This document shows, in pieces, positions 56,583-64,000 of a stretch of DNA of 64,000 bases. The stretch covers positions 1,240,001 through 1,304,000 of the forward strand of contig JAPFFF010000022.1 in the NCBI GenBank assembly GCA_039105265.1, read 5' to 3'. Both the position numbers and the translations under genes were made by a program. The stretch comes from Tritrichomonas musculus (taxonomy: Eukaryota > Parabasalia > Tritrichomonadida > Tritrichomonadidae). Below the pieces are notes generated by a model. It was not told the origin of the DNA. It worked only from the letters and a program-made list of their open reading frames with translations, and searched no databases. How positions within the stretch are numbered: position 1 is the first letter of the stretch; each line of letters starts with the position of its first letter.

Positions 56583-56774
56583 CCATACTTCAAATGAATC
56601 ATTTGTTTTACCATTAATGCGTTCGGTTTGCCATAATTTCTTATAAGGGTCTGCTTTAACAAGACGGAATCCATTAATTATAACAGGTTTACCGCGAGTA
56701 TCAACAATAACGATGTCCTCTACTTTGTCGCCATTTAAGTCACAAATTGGATTACCAAGAGGGTCTAATGTGTC

Positions 56775-58241
56775 TCACCTTGCAGGAATTAATCGATATA
56801 ATGGACATCCATTTTTATCAAATTTCTTCTTACAATAGGCTTCTGCGCCATCTCTTGTAGCACATTTTGGAGAGGATTTAATACGATAATTACCATTAAT
56901 AAGAATATCAAATAATTCCCCTCGGAATTTACTAACATCAATACTTTGTTTATTTTCGAAAATGTATAAGTCATTTAAACGTTTTTGTGAAGCTTCAAAT
57001 GTTTTACCAGCACGTTTACCAGTTGGGACAGACTGCATATAATTGCTTTTGAATTCAGCAGTATCGATTGGAGATACACCTTCTGGTGCTGCAATATCAA
57101 CATTAAATAAATCTTCGTAGTTTTCAGAACTAAGTACAGGTTTTTTAGATGGTGATTTAAATACAGGCTTTGACATTGATTTAGGAATGGAAAAATATTC
57201 ATTATCAACATTATTATCGTCAGAACTTTGTGAGTCAGCACTTTCAGTGCCGGACATGGAATGTTCACTATTCATGTTAAAAAATATTTCTCGGTCACCA
57301 TTCTCTTTAATATACTTTATTAATTGTTTGAGCTTCTTTTTGTTTTTAGGCTCAGTTGTTTCTTCAAATATGTTTGTTTCGCGTATTGCATCATGTAATT
57401 GTAATACAAGTTTTTTAACTCTGATGTCAGAATCATCTTTGGGATTTATAGCTCGATTATAATAATCATAAAGGTTTTCAGCAGTAAATTTGTTGTTTAA
57501 TAACCCAAATTTCTTAAGTTGATTAGCATCAATTGTAGAAGATTTATTGTAAGCATCTAATAATTGTTGACCTTCTTGATTAGATTCTGCTATCTTTCTC
57601 ATTGTTTCAATATTGGTTTTTCTTCTAATATTCTCAAATTGCATTAGGTTATTTATATTATCTGATGCCTCATTGTTTTTATGTGAGTCTATATTATTTG
57701 TCAATGATTTGACAAGTGATTGAATCTGTGCGGTATCTTTTTTATTGAATACTGAATACTTCTCTGAATCATCAGCAATACGATAAAATAATTGTAAAGC
57801 ATTAATATGATTACTATCAAGTATAACTAAATCACTAAGTGATTCAATGTCTTTATTAAGTCGATTTCTGAAATAATGGTCTGCTAAATCAGGCTCTTCT
57901 TCCTCCTCAATTTTTGGAATGACATCAGGTTTTTCTTTATTTTTCAGATAGTTGGTTAAATCAATAAAGTAATTCGCTCTTGAATCAAGTATTTTAGCTA
58001 ATTCATTTTTTTGTCTTGAAGTTCCTTTAGGCTTTGCGTTATATTTATCAAGCATATCTTTTAAATTTGTTTTTACATCTTTGACATAGTTACGAGGATT
58101 CTTAAGATACTCAATAATATTACCAATAATTGTTGTTATTTGTGTTAACTTACTATTTTGGAACATGAATACGAGCATATCTTGATAGTCCCCTTTTTTT
58201 ACTTCGTTTAGTATGAAATCTTCGTTTATGTTTGTTATCAT
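56775..58241 (-). CDS. DxNGD locus, first open frame: large structural protein
   Basis: 488 residues, largely helical (KDMLDKYNAKPKGTSRQKNE, NINNLMQFENIRRKTNIETM), with an acidic/Ser-rich part (SGTESADSQSSDDNNVD) and a C-terminal CATRDGAEAYCKKKFDKNG segment. Minus-strand DNA just past its end encodes a DLNGDKVEDIVVVDTRGKP motif like the one in element B. A TTC-loop hairpin (57238-57250) is in frame. It is divergent from the fibre-like gene at 58256, with 14 bp between starts. Confidence 0.55.
   Translation of the reverse strand: MITNINEDFILNEVKKGDYQDMLVFMFQNSKLTQITTIIGNIIEYLKNPRNYVKDVKTNLKDMLDKYNAKPKGTSRQKNELAKILDSRANYFIDLTNYLKNKEKPDVIPKIEEEEEPDLADHYFRNRLNKDIESLSDLVILDSNHINALQLFYRIADDSEKYSVFNKKDTAQIQSLVKSLTNNIDSHKNNEASDNINNLMQFENIRRKTNIETMRKIAESNQEGQQLLDAYNKSSTIDANQLKKFGLLNNKFTAENLYDYYNRAINPKDDSDIRVKKLVLQLHDAIRETNIFEETTEPKNKKKLKQLIKYIKENGDREIFFNMNSEHSMSGTESADSQSSDDNNVDNEYFSIPKSMSKPVFKSPSKKPVLSSENYEDLFNVDIAAPEGVSPIDTAEFKSNYMQSVPTGKRAGKTFEASQKRLNDLYIFENKQSIDVSKFRGELFDILINGNYRIKSSPKCATRDGAEAYCKKKFDKNGCPLYRLIPAR
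57238..57250. repeat. GCACT-TTC-AGTGC hairpin inside a gene
   Basis: Perfect 5-bp stem with a TTC loop, in the acidic/Ser-rich part of the structural protein. Confidence 0.75.
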
Positions 58242-58255
58242 TTATTATTCCCAAA

Positions 58256-58786
58256 ATGTTCACGATAGAACAAGCGGGTACTATAAAAAAAGTAAATACA
58301 ATTGATGAATTGATAATAGAATATATCAAGAAATATTCCTGCCAATGCAATAACGGAAATAATTTAGGGTCAAGCTTGAATACTGAGGAATTGAAAGAAT
58401 TATTAAAACCATACGCGAAAACAACTGATTTATTCGATTATTTGAAAACAGAGGAATTCAATAAAGAATTATTAAAGTATGCTAGTAGTGAAGAAATTGA
58501 AAACGCTGTTAATACATTACGTGATTACGTTGTTAACAACTTTGCATTATCAACTGACATACCTGAAATACCTACAGATTTGGTTAATGAATCTGCTTTG
58601 ACAACTGCTTTGGAGCCATATGCGAAGCTTACGAACTTAAGTGAGTACGCTAAAGCGCAGGACTTACAGTCTTATGTAAAAAAAGAAGACATTCCAGAAC
58701 CTGTTGATTTATCAAATTATGCTTTGACAACAGATATGACCCTTGCTATTGAGAGAGAAGAACATAAAATACCGAACAACTACTGA
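58256..58786 (+). pseudogene. Fibre-like protein, N-terminal part (fossil)
   Basis: From ATG 58256, MFTIEQAGTIKKVNTIDELI. Then repeated YAK/YL-type linkers: LLKPYAKTTDLFDYLKTEE, LEPYAKLTNLSEYAKAQDL, IPEPVDLSNYALTTDM. These are phage-tail-fibre-style repeats, and IPEPVDLxNYAL is shared with 29416-30003. No head domain follows: the sequence changes to an integrase gene near 58786, so the gene is truncated by a junction between elements. Confidence 0.65.
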
Positions 58787-59387
58787 GAATAACCATAATG
58801 TACTTGGCATTATTAATAGGTTTATGAGAACCATAAGAGATGCTATTGGTGAAAATAGGTTTATTCAACCAAAGGAGATGCATGATTTGGTCAACATATA
58901 TAACAACTCTCCTCATAGGTCTTTAGATAATAAAGCACCTAATGATATTACTCCAGAGGATGAAATAAAGTACATACAAAAGAATGCACGCATTAATCCA
59001 TACCATTTTAATCCTGGTGAGAAGGTCAGGTTAGTACTCGAAAAAGAACCATTTGGTAAAAGAAGAAGTAATTTGTCTAATGAGTCTTATATAGTTGACT
59101 CGCAAAAAGGTAACCAGTTTGGGGTCAAGTCTAAAGATGGTTCAACAAGTTCATTCCCTGGATATAGGTTGTTAAGGACAAGAGACAAAAGGATTAAAGT
59201 AGCTGAAAGACTAAATGAAGGTAAAGAAGGTATTATTGAACGAATATATAACTTTGATGAAGATACTGGTAAGTATGATTTAAAATGGGAAGGAGTCGAA
59301 GGTGATGATACCTTTGCTAGACAAACTATTAGAGATGTAAGGAGAGGTAATCCATTAGTACTTGGTACAGCAGAAAGACAATATTGA
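58782..59387 (+). pseudogene. Integrase C-terminal part of another Polinton family
   Basis: LGIINRFMRTIRDAIGEN, then VNIYNNSPHRSLDNKAP (the conserved N-xxPH-xxL tail of the rve core), an SH3-like segment (KRRSNLSNESYIVDSQKGNQ) and a chromodomain-like end (GIIERIYNFDEDTGKYDLKW). It resembles the element B integrase more than that of C. The N-terminal catalytic part is missing. Confidence 0.7.
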
Positions 59388-59490
59388 TTGGAACAAAAGA
59401 AAAATTATGAACGACAAATTAAAGCAGGGCAAAAGGTTGAGGGCAAACCAATACCAGATAAAATTATGAAATACATTTAAAAATTTGTAA

Positions 59491-60357
59491 TTGGATGAAC
59501 CCCCAAATGCAGAACTAATAAATAAAGTAGAAACATTGATTAAAGAAACCTTACGGAAGAACATGAAAGAGATAGATGGTGCTTTGATTAAACCATTATC
59601 ACCTGATTATCCTTTTAGCACAAATGGTATATACTTTTTAATTGGTAAACCAGGTGCTGGTAAAAGTTTTTGGATATGGAGACATATTATGATAACAGAG
59701 AGGTTGTTTAAACATCCATACTACCAAAAGATAATCTTTTGCTCAAGCTCTGGTAAAATGGATAAAACAGCTGAAACACTTAATAAACAGATACAATCAA
59801 GAATCGATTATGTAAAGGAAAGAGAATTAATGAGTTATCTTAAAAGACATCTTCAAAGAAAGATAAAGTATTATGCCATTGTCAAATATGTATTATCTCG
59901 AATGAAAGAGACCAATGACGAAATGAGGAGGCTCATTGAGAAGCATCATTTAAATGAGCTCAATGATAAAATTATATATATAGCCAATAAGTTAGTCAAG
60001 TATGAAACATCCTCCTATCCATATAACACATTATTGATACTAGATGATTGTGCAGGTAGTGATTTATTAAAGAATGGTAATAGTGAATTTATCAAGTTGT
60101 TAACCAAGACAAGACACTATAATTTAACATGTATCATGGCTATCCAAACTATTCGATTTGTTCATATGAATGCGAAAAGGTTAGCAACAGATATCATATG
60201 TTATACAGGATATAGTGAGGAAGATTTTACTAGCTTGTTGCAACAAACAAATAACTCATTAAATACTAAGCAGACAGTAGCTGAATACTTACAACATAAA
60301 GAACCACATGAAAAATTCGTAATGAATATTTCTGCTAATAAGTACTATTTCGAATAA
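59491..60357 (+). CDS. A32/HerA-like packaging ATPase (third family)
   Basis: About 288 residues. Walker A FLIGKPGAGKSFW (about 53-60), Walker B TLLILDDCAGSD (about 182), and TKTRHYNLTCIMAIQTIR as sensor/arginine-finger-like segment. The start is uncertain: similarity to the element B ATPase begins upstream of the first in-frame ATG (59563). It has a long helical insert between Walker A and B (about 85-170) not seen in B. Family role: DNA packaging. Confidence 0.82.
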   Translation: MDEPPNAELINKVETLIKETLRKNMKEIDGALIKPLSPDYPFSTNGIYFLIGKPGAGKSFWIWRHIMITERLFKHPYYQKIIFCSSSGKMDKTAETLNKQIQSRIDYVKERELMSYLKRHLQRKIKYYAIVKYVLSRMKETNDEMRRLIEKHHLNELNDKIIYIANKLVKYETSSYPYNTLLILDDCAGSDLLKNGNSEFIKLLTKTRHYNLTCIMAIQTIRFVHMNAKRLATDIICYTGYSEEDFTSLLQQTNNSLNTKQTVAEYLQHKEPHEKFVMNISANKYYFE

Positions 60358-60374
60358 TTTTTAATTTTTTAAAA

Positions 60375-60830
60375 ATGGGAATTGAACGTCATTCAGTAGA
60401 AGATTATTGGAAGCCAAATTATTCCAAAAAGCAACAATTTTCTCCATGGCAAGAGATAATAAAAGGAGGAGTAGGACTAGGTGGTAAGTTATTAATGGGA
60501 GCAGCAGATAGTTTTTCTGGAGGTCTTGCAAGTAAAATATTGGATGCTTCAGCTGGTGGATTAACCAATCATGCTGGTGTTATTGGTTCAGTTGCTAGAG
60601 GTCTTGGTGAAAGCTTCTTGAGCGATAGTACAAGAAATAAAATAGCAAATATAGCTGACACAGCATTAAAATATGTCCCAGATGGAAAAGTGAAAACTGC
60701 ATTATCATCAATTAATAAATCTGCAAAAGGTGAATCAGTTGGAGCACCTCTTGAAAAGCCAGCATTTTCGTCTAGATCATTACAAGAGAGTGACTTTACT
60801 ACCAACAATCGGGCGAGAACCCTCATCTAA
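60375..60830 (+). CDS. Gly/Ala-rich minor virion protein candidate
   Basis: 151 residues. N-terminal RHSVEDYWKPNYSKKQQFSP, then Gly/Ala/Ser-rich hydrophobic helices (GGVGLGGKLLMGAADSFSGG, AGVIGSVARGLGESFLSD). Layout like the pVI-like proteins of B and C but longer and not alignable. 17 bp after the ATPase, same strand. Probably a capsid-interior or membrane-active protein (inference). Confidence 0.55.
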   Translation: MGIERHSVEDYWKPNYSKKQQFSPWQEIIKGGVGLGGKLLMGAADSFSGGLASKILDASAGGLTNHAGVIGSVARGLGESFLSDSTRNKIANIADTALKYVPDGKVKTALSSINKSAKGESVGAPLEKPAFSSRSLQESDFTTNNRARTLI

Positions 60831-60877
60831 TGAAAACTCAAAAAAACTAAATTTTTGGACTTTTTTGTTTATTTTAA

Positions 60878-61429
60878 ATGTCAAAACATCTAACAGGTTC
60901 TAAGAGACTTGCAGTTATTCATAAATGGTTGAATGGAAGGGATGACCCAGATTGGGAAGTTTTACCTACAAAAACCAAAGACAAGTATATTGTAAAACAG
61001 CGAAAAACTCCAATAACTCGAGAATATCAAGAAAACTCAGAAAGTGAAAATAACGAAGATACTCAAGAAAACTCAGACAGTGAAGAACATGAGGAACTTG
61101 AAGAAAAGCCAAGAAAGCCAATAAGTTCGAAAGCTGCACGAAAACCTACAAAACCTCGAAAAACTCAACAAAGCCAAGTTTATGACCCTACTGTGAATGA
61201 GGAAATACTAAAACAGCTAAAATCACTAGGTGAAGAAATGAAGATAAGTCGAGAGAAGAAAGAACAAAGACGTATGATAAAGGAGGTTGTTGATAAAAGG
61301 ATGAGTAAACCAAGACAACAGTATGTTCCTGAAGAACCGCCACAACAATATGAAGAAGAACAACAACCTCAATATATACCTATGAGACCTATTGGTAGGA
61401 GAAATCGCATATTTGAAGATATGATGTAA
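60878..61429 (+). CDS. Highly charged core-type protein
   Basis: 183 residues. SKHLTGSKRLAVIHKWLNG start, then alternating acidic (ENSDSEEHEELEEKP) and basic (AARKPTKPRKTQQ) stretches, a coiled segment (EEILKQLKSLGEEMKISREK) and Pro/Gln-rich end with PIGRRNRIFEDMM. Such composition suits a DNA-condensing or scaffold protein; no domain recognised. Last gene of the 59-61 kb piece. Confidence 0.55.
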   Translation: MSKHLTGSKRLAVIHKWLNGRDDPDWEVLPTKTKDKYIVKQRKTPITREYQENSESENNEDTQENSDSEEHEELEEKPRKPISSKAARKPTKPRKTQQSQVYDPTVNEEILKQLKSLGEEMKISREKKEQRRMIKEVVDKRMSKPRQQYVPEEPPQQYEEEQQPQYIPMRPIGRRNRIFEDMM

Positions 61430-61650
61430 GTTTTTTTCTATCTAAAATGCTTAATAAGGAATCCTATATGAGAACCTCAGCAGAGGTTATAGAGTAAGGG
61501 TGTTGATTTGGGAGGTCGGATAAAATTTAAAGTTAACGGTCGCCACTTTGAATTTACATCTTTGAATTTACATCTTTGAACTTTACAAAAATAACAACAA
61601 CGAAAAATAGAACTTTCAAAAATTTTTTATTTTTTTATCAGCAATTTATA
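61430..61650. repeat. Breakpoint stretch with GGGTGTTGATTTGG repeat
   Basis: GGGTGTTGATTTGG and a GCCACTTTGAATTTACATCTTTGAA segment (shown here in part: CGCCACTTTGAAT) lie between two unrelated element pieces. The same pieces recur around 63289-63590, also at an element break. Confidence 0.6.
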
Positions 61651-61815
61651 ATGTCAAACCAAGCCGAACAATTAAATGACATTCATTAAATGACTACGAT
61701 AATGATGATGTTGTTGACGGAGTACTAAAAGAGATAAATCACTTTATTGAACAACTAAAGAAATTCAACTGTCCTATTGAATTAATTGCTGAACTTGAAG
61801 AACTCATTTATTAGA
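61651..61815 (+). pseudogene. Remnant of a small acidic protein gene
   Basis: A short start (MSNQAEQLNDIH) and an acidic helical stretch (KEINHFIEQLKKFNCPIELI) are visible. The remnant is broken. No homologue in the window. Confidence 0.4.
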
Positions 61816-62031
61816 CAGTTCATTTAATTCGTTCTCAAGTTGATGCACTTTATTTTTGAGACTGTTGATGTCTTCAATAAGAGATTCACGAACGGCAAGA
61901 CCATCAGAGCCCAACATTCCTGATTTGATATTGTTGAGACATTGTTTGTAATCATAACACTTTTCTTTTAATCCTCGTTTGATTCGTTTTAGTTCTGGTA
62001 TTTCTTTCTTGTATTCTGTTAGTTCACTCAT
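61804..62031 (-). CDS. Small coiled-coil protein (fragment D)
   Basis: 75 residues. YKKEIPELKRIKRGLKEKC, SGMLGSDGLAVRESLIEDI and LKNKVHQLENELNELSNK align along the full length with 49432-49662, with many synonymous DNA changes, which points to past selection on the protein. Divergent from the HDDK gene with 14 bp between the start codons. Confidence 0.7.
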   Translation of the reverse strand: MSELTEYKKEIPELKRIKRGLKEKCYDYKQCLNNIKSGMLGSDGLAVRESLIEDINSLKNKVHQLENELNELSNK

Positions 62032-62045
62032 TTAATAACAATTAA

Positions 62046-62279
62046 ATGTCTGCTATTAATCAAATGAGAACCGTTCATGATGATAAACACAAAAACTATT
62101 TTGATAGATTACAATTAACGATGCAAAAGAAGAGAACAAAAATAAACTCAGCACCAACATTGAAATGCTATAATGAAAAAGGAAATGTATTCCATGAACC
62201 TCCACCAAAAACGACTAAATCATTAAATCATCATGATTCACTTAATCTTTCGGTGGTTGTCAGGAGCAACAACATTTAA
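62046..62279 (+). CDS. Small basic protein, HDDK family (fragment D)
   Basis: 77 residues, full-length homologue of 49678-49911: RTVHDDKHKNYFDRLQLTMQ, KINSAPTLKCYNEKG, HEPPPKTTKSL. Its end overlaps the convergent LNK-YRIT gene by 42 bp. Basic; function unknown. Confidence 0.7.
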   Translation: MSAINQMRTVHDDKHKNYFDRLQLTMQKKRTKINSAPTLKCYNEKGNVFHEPPPKTTKSLNHHDSLNLSVVVRSNNI

Positions 62280-62714
62280 TACATATTTATTGATGACTTT
62301 TGATTGTTGGTCAACAACATTTGAAAGCTTATTGATATGTTCTTCAAGTATTTTATTTTTGTTGTTCAATTGATTGATTTGTTCAGTGAATTCATTTAAT
62401 GATTCTTTCATTAGTGATATATCAGCTTTGATGTTGTCGTATTCAAGTGTTTTAGTGATTGTATTCCCGACTTTCTTCAAATAAATGTCGCCGTTAAGTC
62501 TTTTACCGTCTGTACAATTGCGTTTAGTGATTTTGTATTCATTGCCGTCATTAGTGATGATTTTATAAATCTTGTTCAAATAGTTAGTCGTTTGTGTTTT
62601 CATTTGCTCGATATTCTTTTGATAGAACAAATTGAACTCTTCAATTGATTTAAACACTTTTGGTTCATCAATGTTTGCGTTTATTACTTTAAGTTCTTTA
62701 ATGTTATCATTCAT
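62238..62714 (-). CDS. LNK-YRIT coiled-coil protein (fragment D)
   Basis: 158 residues. FKSIEEFNLFYQKNIEQM, QTTNYLNKIYKIITNDGNEY, KITKRNCTDGKRLNGDIYLK, then a long coiled coil (about 80-145). Full-length homologue of 49998-50483. The best example of the N-terminal globular block. Open frame. Confidence 0.7.
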   Translation of the reverse strand: MNDNIKELKVINANIDEPKVFKSIEEFNLFYQKNIEQMKTQTTNYLNKIYKIITNDGNEYKITKRNCTDGKRLNGDIYLKKVGNTITKTLEYDNIKADISLMKESLNEFTEQINQLNNKNKILEEHINKLSNVVDQQSKVINKYVLNVVAPDNHRKIK

Positions 62715-62750
62715 TTATATTCATATTAAATCATTATTTTTCATTGTTTT

Positions 62751-63008
62751 TCATTTAACTTCATTCAATATTGATTTACCAAATCGTCCGACTCCTTCAG
62801 CGACACGTAATCCTGTATCAGCTGCATTTACAACATCACCAATGATTGGCAATCCTCCTAGAATCGGACGTGTTGCATTAATGATTTGCTTTCCAACATC
62901 AACAACTTTTGGAATTGCTTTAACTGCTTTCTGAGCGAATGATTTAACTTTACCGCCAATTGATTTAAATGCGTTCTTGATTTTGTTGAATATACCTACA
63001 CCATAATT
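62751..63008 (-). pseudogene. pVI-like protein (fragment D)
   Basis: Frame reads VGIFNKIKNAFKSIGGKVKS, KAIPKVVDVGKQIINATRPI, GDVVNAADTGLRVAEGVG. Homologue of 50513-50776. No start codon is visible at the expected place. Divergent from the capsid start, as in B and C. Confidence 0.65.
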
Positions 63009-63053
63009 TAATTAATGATAAAAGTGATTTATTTCCTTTTTATTCAATCATAA

Positions 63054-63281
63054 ATGTTATACCGAAACGAAAGAGCTCATAACCTTCGCACTGAAACAGG
63101 AAACGTTCTTCATGCATTTGAAGAGATGCGAAACATGATTAATGTCAATGACGGTACACGTTCATTTTCATTTAGAACTGTTGACTGTCATGACCAACCA
63201 GCTCCATTTCTTCAAGGACAGTATTCGCAAATCAGTTTAACACATCCTGACCACTTCGTCAGTGATATTGATAAAGGTTAG
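63054..63281 (+). pseudogene. Major capsid protein, N-terminal fragment (fragment D)
   Basis: Starts MLYRNERAHNLRTETGNVL and runs through SFSFRTVDCHDQPAPFLQGQ to ISLTHPDHFVSDIDKG, closely matching 50818-51045, then stops where the sequence changes to repeat DNA. ATG follows TTCAATCATAA. Confidence 0.8.
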
Positions 63282-64000
63282 AGAGATAGGGTGTTGATTT
63301 GGTGGGGTGAGATAAAATGACCCCCTCGTCATAGGATTTACAGACCCCAAACATCGGCGCCATGACTCAAAAAATCACCACTTTTTCAAAATTAGCCCTC
63401 GAAACTTTCACAAAATGGCATAGACAAATTTTGAATAAATAACCAAAAATAAAAGATTGATGTCATGGATGATGTACTGTTTATGAAGAGCTGTTTAATG
63501 AGTTTAATTCGTTCTGGTGGGGTGAGATAAAATTGAAAATTGACGGGCGCCACTTTGAATCTTCATTTTAGAATTTGCATCTTTGATCTTGTTTTAGTAG
63601 TATATATCAGTCGGTTTCCGTCAGGCTAAAGCCCGCCGTCAACACGACTAATGAACAAAAATAATATGAACTCATTTAATGATTACCATCAATTGATGTT
63701 CATTTATTAGACAGTTCATTTAATTCATTCTCAAGCTGATGCAGTTTGTGTTTATTTATTATTCCTAATATATTTATACTTGTTTTATATTGTTTTTAGA
63801 ATTTGCGAAAATAAAAAATTATTTTTAAAAAATATTTGTATATAGCAAAGATAAAAAATATTATTATTATTTAATTCTGAAATCGGGGCGAGACCGAAAC
63901 GACATCGAGACAAGCTGGAACGTAGCCAGTTCTGGTAGTCAATGAGAATGCTAAAGGTCATCAGAAACGTTGTCGAACGCCTGAAAAGCTAGCTGGTTAG
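63282..64000. other. Repeat-bearing tail of the window
   Basis: No gene. It holds the GGGTGTTGATTTGG and GGCGCCACTTTGAAT repeats, an AGTAGTATATATCAG sequence at 63597 that looks like a Polinton left end, a GGCT-AA-AGCC hairpin (63624-63633), a scrap of the coiled-coil gene (about 63700-63750) and, from about 63880, a distinctly more GC-rich stretch of unknown origin that runs off the window. Confidence 0.5.

Larger units (their letters stand above)
54480..61440. mobile_element. Fragments of further Polinton families
   Basis: From about 54480 the genes no longer match the C/D set: an unknown gene, a reverse-encoded DxNGD locus and a fibre-like start up to about 58786, then an integrase end, an ATPase, and two small virion-like genes up to 61429. 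At least one junction (about 58786) joins unrelated gene parts, so two pieces are likely. No TIR pair is visible. Both pieces are broken. The first could instead be the right part of element C. Confidence 0.6.
61640..63280. mobile_element. Fragment D: diverged copy of the middle of element C
   Basis: Same five genes, order and strands as 49432-51050: coiled-coil (-), HDDK (+), LNK-YRIT (-), pVI-like (-), capsid start (+). Protein similarity is high but DNA clearly diverged, and the GC-rich hairpins of C are missing. The right side stops inside the capsid gene. Broken fragment without TIRs. Confidence 0.85.

Noticed and set aside
58785-58790. ACTACT as the right end of element C
   Set aside because: The bases inward do not match the left end of C, and no target duplication is seen.
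63597-63660. Left end of another Polinton (AGTAGTATATATCAG)
   Set aside because: Only the first nine bases fit; no inner terminal motif, gene or partner end. Kept as a note only.

Overview
This is an AT-rich (roughly 27-30 % GC by eye), intron-free eukaryotic window made almost entirely of Polinton/Maverick-type elements at different stages of decay. I recognise no host housekeeping gene, tRNA or rRNA. Genes use the standard code (TAA, TAG and TGA all end frames). Leaders are very short, often a T-rich stretch, then a few A, then ATG. Polinton load, KilA-N and MULE-like elements together suggest a parabasalid protist such as Trichomonas or Tritrichomonas. That is an inference; no host gene confirms it.

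Layout. 1-1310: degenerate tandem repeats and AT-rich spacer. 1311-2812: a fragment of a protein-primed family B DNA polymerase (pPolB). 2813-9300: element A, a 6.5 kb unit between long terminal inverted repeats (TIRs) that carries only a 1589-residue pPolB and one coiled-coil protein. 9301-about 12870: a block of tandem fibre-like genes from another element, cut by the right end of A. About 12870-14163: gene-free, with small inverted-repeat elements. 14164-35057: element B, a 20.9 kb Polinton with 126-bp TIRs starting AGTAGT and a 5-bp target duplication AAAGT. It has pPolB, integrase, packaging ATPase, major capsid protein, candidate minor virion proteins, an HNH nuclease and an unusually large set of fibre-like genes. 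35058-38649: gene-free AT-rich DNA with a 64-T tract and a TA microsatellite. 38650-about 54480: element C, a broken Polinton whose polymerase gene is split by a 1557-bp MULE-like element (9-bp target duplication). It has KilA-N, ATPase, capsid and integrase loci. About 54480-61440: pieces of one or two further Polinton families. About 61640-63280: fragment D, a diverged copy of the middle of C. 63282-64000: repeats and a more GC-rich tail.

As fossils, the elements show a virion-type gene set (capsid, packaging ATPase, pVI-like basic/hydrophobic protein, small beta-rich protein, fibres with adenovirus-shaft-like repeats), a replication gene (pPolB with an OTU-like N-terminal module and, in A and C, an embedded HNH motif) and an rve integrase. 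I recognised no adenain-type protease. B looks youngest and nearly whole, with about two or three breaks. C, D and the fragments are clearly broken.

The most unusual signal is a dispersed class of tiny GC-rich hairpins (stems of 4-7 bp, mostly 3-nt loops, often in adjacent pairs). They lie between genes and also in frame inside genes of A, C and the 54-58 kb piece. One 30-bp unit recurs at two unrelated sites (29/30 identical). They resemble the double-hairpin elements and GC clusters of AT-rich organelle genomes or the palindromic elements of Rickettsia, and may be a small mobile system in Polintons.
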